A stretch of DNA of 64,000 nucleotides from CF-39 sp035651155 (GTDB lineage Bacteria > Chloroflexota > Limnocylindria > P2-11E). Positions 60,646-64,000 of the stretch are shown piece after piece (within the stretch, counting starts at the first letter, position 1; each line of letters opens with the position of its first letter). The notes beneath the pieces were generated by a model. It made no database searches. It was not told the DNA's origin and saw nothing but the letters and a program-made list of their open reading frames with translations. The stretch lies in assembly GCA_035651155.1 (NCBI GenBank), contig DASRGG010000031.1, forward strand, positions 137,365 through 201,364, read 5' to 3'. A program made the position numbers and the translations under genes.

Positions 60646-62141
60646 ACCACGCGCACCCGGGCGTACTCGCGCTGCTCGGACGAGATGCCGAAGAGCGCCG
60701 GCCCGCTGCCGTCGAGGTAGGCGACGTCGCTGTCGACGAGCCCGAGGTAGCGCTTCATCGACGCCGCCGCCTTGCGGCCCGCGCCCATCGCCTCGATCAC
60801 GGTCGCGGCGCCGGTGACGATGTCGCCGCCGGCGAACACGCCCTCCAGCGACGTCGCGAGCGAATCGTCCGTCTCGATATAGCCACGCGCGTTCAGCTTC
60901 AGGTGCGAGGTCTCGCCGAGGATCGGGTTCGCGTCCGTCCCGATGGCGCACACGACGGTGTCGCACTCGAGAGCGAACTCGCTGCCCGGGACCGGGACCG
61001 GCCGGCGCCGCCCCGACGCGTCCGGCTCGCCGAGCTCCACGCGCTGGCAGCGCATGCCGCCGACGCCGCGGTCGCCGTCGTCGAGGATCGCGATCGGGTT
61101 GGTGAGCCAGTGGAACTCGATCCCCTCCTGCTCGGCGTGGTGCAGCTCCTCGGCACGCGCCGGCGCCTCCACCTTCGAGCGGCGGTACACGCACATGACC
61201 TTCTCCGCGCCGAGGCGGAGGCAGACGCGCATCGCGTCCATCGCGGTGTTGCCGGCTCCGATGACCGCGACCTTCTTCCCGATCCCGAGCGGCGTGTCGA
61301 ACGACGGGAAGTCGCGCGCGTGCATGAGGTTCACGCGCGTGAGGAGCTCGTTCGCCGACACGACACGGGCCAGCGACTCGCCGGGGATGTCCATGAAGGT
61401 GGGCGTCCCCGCGCCGACGCCGATGAACACGGCGTCGAAGCCCATCTCGCCGATCATCTGCTCGATCGTGAAGAGGCGGCCGACGAGCACGTTCGTGCGG
61501 AAGGTGATGCCGAGGCGCACGAGCTTCGCGATCTCCGCGTCGACGACCTCGTTCGGCAGGCGGAAGTCCGGGATGCCGTAGCGCAGCACGCCGCCCGGCT
61601 GCTGGAACGCCTCGAAGACGGTGACCTGGCAGCCGGCCTTCGCCATGTCCGCGGCGCAGGCCATGCCCGCGGGGCCGGAGCCGACGATGCCGACCTTGAG
61701 GCCCGTCGGCTCGATGTAGGGCACGCTCGACCAGCTCTCGCTGATGGCCATGTCTCCGACGAAGCGCTCGAGGCGGCCGATCGCGACGGGCTCGAGGGTC
61801 TGTCCGACCGTGCAGACCGCCTCGCACTGCGTCTCCTGCGGGCACACGCGGCCGCAGATCGCCGGGAGGAGCGTGGTGTCGGAGAGGACGTCGAACGCGC
61901 CGCGGATGTCCTTCTCGCCGATCTTCGCGATGAATCCGGGGATGTCGATGCCGACCGGGCAGCCGCGCACGCACGGCTCGTCGGGGCAGAGAAGGCAGCG
62001 GTCGGACTCGCGGAGCGCGTCCGCGAGCGCGTAGCCGCAGGCGACCTCGTTGAAGTTCCGCACGCGCTCGGCCGGCGGCTGCTCCGCCATCGGCGTGCGC
62101 TCCTGCGGGATCGTCCGGATGGTGCGCTTCTTCGGGGCCAT
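60642..62141 (-). CDS. NADPH-dependent GltD/NfnB-like oxidoreductase
   Basis: 499 residues. N-terminal Fe-S region: 'ESDRCLLCPDEPCVRGCPVG' and 'LPAICGRVCPQETQCEAVCT'. Then FAD loop 'KVGIVGSGPAGMACAADMAK', NADP loop 'KVAVIGAGNTAMDAMRVCLR' and the terminal 'GVFAGGDIVTGAATVIEAMG'. This is the glutamate-synthase small-subunit fold used in NfnB, sulfide dehydrogenase alpha and BzdV. It immediately follows the NfnA-like gene with no gap, so the pair probably exchanges electrons between NAD(P)H and ferredoxin. Confidence 0.88.
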   Translation of the reverse strand: MAPKKRTIRTIPQERTPMAEQPPAERVRNFNEVACGYALADALRESDRCLLCPDEPCVRGCPVGIDIPGFIAKIGEKDIRGAFDVLSDTTLLPAICGRVCPQETQCEAVCTVGQTLEPVAIGRLERFVGDMAISESWSSVPYIEPTGLKVGIVGSGPAGMACAADMAKAGCQVTVFEAFQQPGGVLRYGIPDFRLPNEVVDAEIAKLVRLGITFRTNVLVGRLFTIEQMIGEMGFDAVFIGVGAGTPTFMDIPGESLARVVSANELLTRVNLMHARDFPSFDTPLGIGKKVAVIGAGNTAMDAMRVCLRLGAEKVMCVYRRSKVEAPARAEELHHAEQEGIEFHWLTNPIAILDDGDRGVGGMRCQRVELGEPDASGRRRPVPVPGSEFALECDTVVCAIGTDANPILGETSHLKLNARGYIETDDSLATSLEGVFAGGDIVTGAATVIEAMGAGRKAAASMKRYLGLVDSDVAYLDGSGPALFGISSEQREYARVRVV

Positions 62142-63044
62142 CTACGACGCCTTCCCCGGCGCGCCGGCGGCCGGTGCGGCCTGCGTCTCGAGGCGGCAGC
62201 CCTGCTGCCAGCGCTCGAGCGCGAGCTTCTCGTCGGGCTTGAAGCGCGCCAGGCGGAACATGAGGTCGTCGAAGTCGACGGTGTGCGCGTCGAACTCGGG
62301 GCCGTCCACGCACGCGAACCGCGTGCGACCGCCCACCTTCACGCGGCAGCCGCCGCACATGCCCGTGCCGTCGACCATGACCGGGTTCAGGCTGACGATC
62401 GTCTTGATGCCGAGCGTCTTGGTGAGCTCGGAGGCGGCGCGCATCATGATGGGCGGCCCGATGGCCACGAGCCGATCGATGTCGCCGTGCCGCGAGGCGG
62501 CGAGCTTGATGCCCTCGGTGACCAGGCCCTTCATGCCCACCGACCCGTCGTCGCTGCAGATGATGAATTCGTCGCAGACGGCGCGGAATTTGTCCTCCCA
62601 GAAGACGAGGTCCCTGTTGCGGAAGCCGATGACGCCGACGACGTAGGCGCCGGCCTCGTGGAAGGCCCGCGCCTGCGGGTAGACCGGCGCGACGCCCAGC
62701 CCGCCGCCGACGCAGACGACCTTCTTGACGCCCTCGGTCTGGCTCGGGTGGCCCATCGGACCGACGAAGGCGTACAGGGCGTCCCCGACCTTGAGGTCGC
62801 GCTGCATCTGGCGTGTCGTCTTGCCGATCGCCTGGACGACGAGGGTGATCGTGCCGCGCTCGCGGTCGAAGTCGGCGATGGTCAGCGGGATGCGCTCCCC
62901 CTGGGCGTGCGACATGACGATCACGAACTGGCCCGGATGGGCCGCGCGGGCCATCTCGGGCTGAGAGACCTCTAAGAGATAGGTGACGTCGGAGAAATCC
63001 TCGCGCCGGACGATCTCGTAGGGCCTCATCGTCGACATAGACAC
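62142..63044 (-). CDS. NfnA/sulfide dehydrogenase beta-like ferredoxin-NADP reductase subunit
   Basis: 300 residues from GTG 63044; ATGs at 63038 and 63029 ('MRPYEIVRREDFSDVTYLLE') are alternatives, and the box at 63057-63073 favours 63029. FAD domain ('HPGQFVIVMSHAQGERIPLT'), NAD domain ('VCVGGGLGVAPVYPQARAFH') and a [2Fe-2S] site 'GTGMCGGCRVKVGGRTRFAC'. With the next gene it makes an NfnAB/SudAB-type complex, here heading the ferredoxin-supply operon. Confidence 0.88.
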   Translation of the reverse strand: MSMSTMRPYEIVRREDFSDVTYLLEVSQPEMARAAHPGQFVIVMSHAQGERIPLTIADFDRERGTITLVVQAIGKTTRQMQRDLKVGDALYAFVGPMGHPSQTEGVKKVVCVGGGLGVAPVYPQARAFHEAGAYVVGVIGFRNRDLVFWEDKFRAVCDEFIICSDDGSVGMKGLVTEGIKLAASRHGDIDRLVAIGPPIMMRAASELTKTLGIKTIVSLNPVMVDGTGMCGGCRVKVGGRTRFACVDGPEFDAHTVDFDDLMFRLARFKPDEKLALERWQQGCRLETQAAPAAGAPGKAS

Positions 63045-63056
63045 TGCGGTGATGCT

Positions 63057-63073
63057 GTGTCCGCTCTGTGTCA
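63057..63073 (-). promoter_or_regulatory. GACAC box upstream of the ferredoxin-supply operon
   Basis: On the minus strand TGACACAGAGCGGACAC, with half-sites 11 bp apart, the fourth good copy of the shared box. At the 27-bp distance stands CAGTGT, a weaker -10-like hexamer (63041-63046), which fits translation from the ATG at 63029. Confidence 0.6.
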
Positions 63074-63143
63074 GGGGCGAAGGCCGAACGGCCCTAAGCT
63101 GACCGACTTTCGGCGCGCGGGCCGCCGGCCGGTCTCGCTTCGC

Positions 63144-63311
63144 TTAGTCGCCGGCGATCGTGTAGCCGCCGCGGAGCTCCTTGAGCCACTGCTCGAGGAG
63201 CTTCCCGAGCTCGTCGCTCGGTGGCTGCGCGATGGCCGACACGTGCTTGGACCGCTCCGGCTCCGGAAGCGGCCGCGCGACGAAGTGGGTCTTCGCGATG
63301 AGGGTCGCCAC
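63144..63311 (-). CDS. Small hypothetical protein
   Basis: 55 residues from a GTG at 63311 ('VATLIAKTHFVARPLPEPER', 'SAIAQPPSDELGKLLEQWLK'). The frame stays open and protein-like a little further upstream ('RDTISLYNAH') but without a start. No ribosome site and no family recognised. Possibly a shortened gene. Confidence 0.4.
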   Translation of the reverse strand: MATLIAKTHFVARPLPEPERSKHVSAIAQPPSDELGKLLEQWLKELRGGYTIAGD

Positions 63312-63418
63312 GTGCGCGTTGTACAGAGAGATCGTGTCCCGATGAAGTCGGGAGTTGCCCCACCGAGACGCGGGACGTTCGGCCCTACCCGAGCTGACCA
63401 CGGCGAGGCCGGCGGCGG

Positions 63419-63491
63419 TAGGCCGTGCGCGATTCGAACGCGCATCTGAAGGATTAGAAATCCTCCGCTCTGTCCATTGAGCTAACGGCCC
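63419..63491 (-). tRNA. tRNA-Arg (anticodon UCU)
   Basis: 73-nt cloverleaf on the minus strand: acceptor GGGCCGT/ACGGCCT (one G-U), D arm GCTC...GAGC, anticodon stem GAGGA/TCCTT with loop TTTCTAA giving UCU, T arm GCGCG-TTCGAAT-CGCGC, discriminator A. CCA is not encoded. It reads AGA/AGG codons, which are rare in this genome. Confidence 0.93.
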
Positions 63492-63504
63492 GTTACGAGG
63501 TCGA

Positions 63505-63739
63505 TTATCGGTCACGCGACGTGCGCGATGGTGGACTCGCGGTCTTCCGCCGATGGCAGTTGCCACATCGCACCTCGCAGTTCGCGATCTCGGCTTCGAT
63601 CTCGCTCCACCGGAAACCACCGCCGAGCATCCCCGAGACGTTCTTCCGTTTGACGCCGACTTCGCCGCGATCGACGCAGCGGTGTCGCCCGAGGTGCTCC
63701 CATGCACGCGCCTGGTTCTGTCGTTCGCCGGCTACCCGA
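63505..63739 (-). pseudogene. HNH endonuclease remnant beside tRNA-Arg
   Basis: The minus-strand frame contains 'ARAWEHLGRHRCVDRGEVGV' and 'EIEAEIANCEVRCGNCHRRK', the first and last parts of a common small HNH nuclease (CVDCGE ... VRCANCHRRKT). The middle, including the expected DH catalytic pair, is missing, the first Cys pair is broken (Cys-Val-Asp-Arg), and there is no start codon. A decayed gene, perhaps left from a past insertion at the tRNA. Confidence 0.6.
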
Positions 63740-63804
63740 ACCGGTCAGCCAGCTTCGCGACACGGCATGCGCGGCAGAGCCGCCCGCGCGTCACTCCGCC
63801 GCGG

Positions 63805-64000
63805 TCAGGTCGCTCTCCCCGTGGTCGACGGCTGGGCCATCGCCCGATCTGCTCGCGTCACCTTCCACGGTGTCCCGAGCATCGGCAGCAGCCAGCGGTC
63901 GAGGCCGATGTATCCCGCGGTCTTCCAAGCGAGAACGAGCAGGAAGCCCATCAGGAGGAGCACCGGGTTCGTGCTGGCGCTGCCGGCGAGCATGAAGTTG
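63805..64000 (-). CDS. DoxX-family membrane protein (partial)
   Basis: At least 63 residues of the C-terminus; the gene runs off the right edge. 'MLAGSASTNPVLLLMGFLLV' and 'LAWKTAGYIGLDRWLLPMLG' with a final 'GTPW' are typical of the DoxX/TQO small-subunit family, whose members act at the membrane in thiol or thiosulfate:quinone electron transfer in some organisms. Function here is open. Confidence 0.7.
   Translation of the reverse strand, partial: NFMLAGSASTNPVLLLMGFLLVLAWKTAGYIGLDRWLLPMLGTPWKVTRADRAMAQPSTTGRAT

Overview
The window is about 70% G+C DNA from a high-GC bacterium. GTG/TTG starts are common, genes often overlap by 4 bp (ATGA, GTGA), lipoproteins have Ala/Pro/Thr-rich linkers, and there is a Tad pilus locus. 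A Chloroflexota-like lineage is my guess from overall gene content; nothing here proves it. Both ends are cut: the 3' end of a gene at the left edge and a DoxX-type gene running off the right edge.

Layout. 0-3.5 kb: two TadG-like surface proteins. 3.7-8.2 kb (minus): an electron-transfer operon of Tat-exported four-cluster Fe-S protein, NrfD-type quinol membrane subunit with an added Ig-like domain, anchored cytochrome c and double-cupredoxin lipoprotein. It is divergent from an OmpR/histidine-kinase pair (8.3-10.4 kb). 10.4-12.8 kb: a 90-bp repeat pair, a DUF885 protein and TatA. 12.9-25.7 kb: a Tad (Flp) pilus operon on the minus strand, split by a lower-GC island (about 18.2-24.0 kb) that carries a methyltransferase-nuclease fusion, a DUF488 gene, a nuclease-like gene, several small genes and a frameshifted endonuclease VII gene. 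25.8-41.5 kb: housekeeping and amino-acid genes (ACT protein, TlpA/CcdA, transsulfuration, threonine synthase, a Cys-to-Asp MurA, gamma-glutamyltransferase, HAD hydrolase, RecB/RNase H-like nuclease, M20 peptidase, small proteins).

The most notable part is 41.5-63.1 kb, which I read as an anaerobic benzoyl-CoA (aromatic ring reduction) gene set. One plus-strand operon has an acetyltransferase, two 2-hydroxyacyl-CoA-dehydratase-type subunits, a membrane glutaredoxin-like protein between them, two BadF/BadG-type ATPase subunits, a 6-oxocyclohexene-carbonyl-CoA hydrolase (Oah/BamA type) and a short-chain dehydrogenase. A second has hemerythrin, a 6-hydroxycyclohexene-carbonyl-CoA dehydrogenase-type alcohol dehydrogenase and a dienoyl-CoA hydratase-type enzyme. 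A minus-strand operon (NfnA/SudB-like, NfnB/GltD-like, fused KorA, KorB, and a 74-kDa ferredoxin-domain protein) could supply low-potential ferredoxin to the ring reductase. Together they would take benzoyl-CoA through dienoyl-CoA, the hydroxy- and oxo-thioesters, to ring opening. No benzoate-CoA ligase lies in the window.

These units share a promoter signature: a direct repeat GACAC / GACAY with 11-bp period, followed at a fixed distance by a TAGCGT-like -10. Good copies precede the reductase operon, a YVTN lipoprotein, the hemerythrin-dehydrogenase unit and the ferredoxin-supply operon. The cluster also encodes an unusual OmpR-type regulator whose receiver lacks the phospho-acceptor Asp and which has a C-terminal Cys-containing PAS domain. 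It is the obvious candidate to read that box. At least three genes have apparent frame breaks, two of them at 4-base G/C runs, so some breaks may be sequence errors rather than biology.
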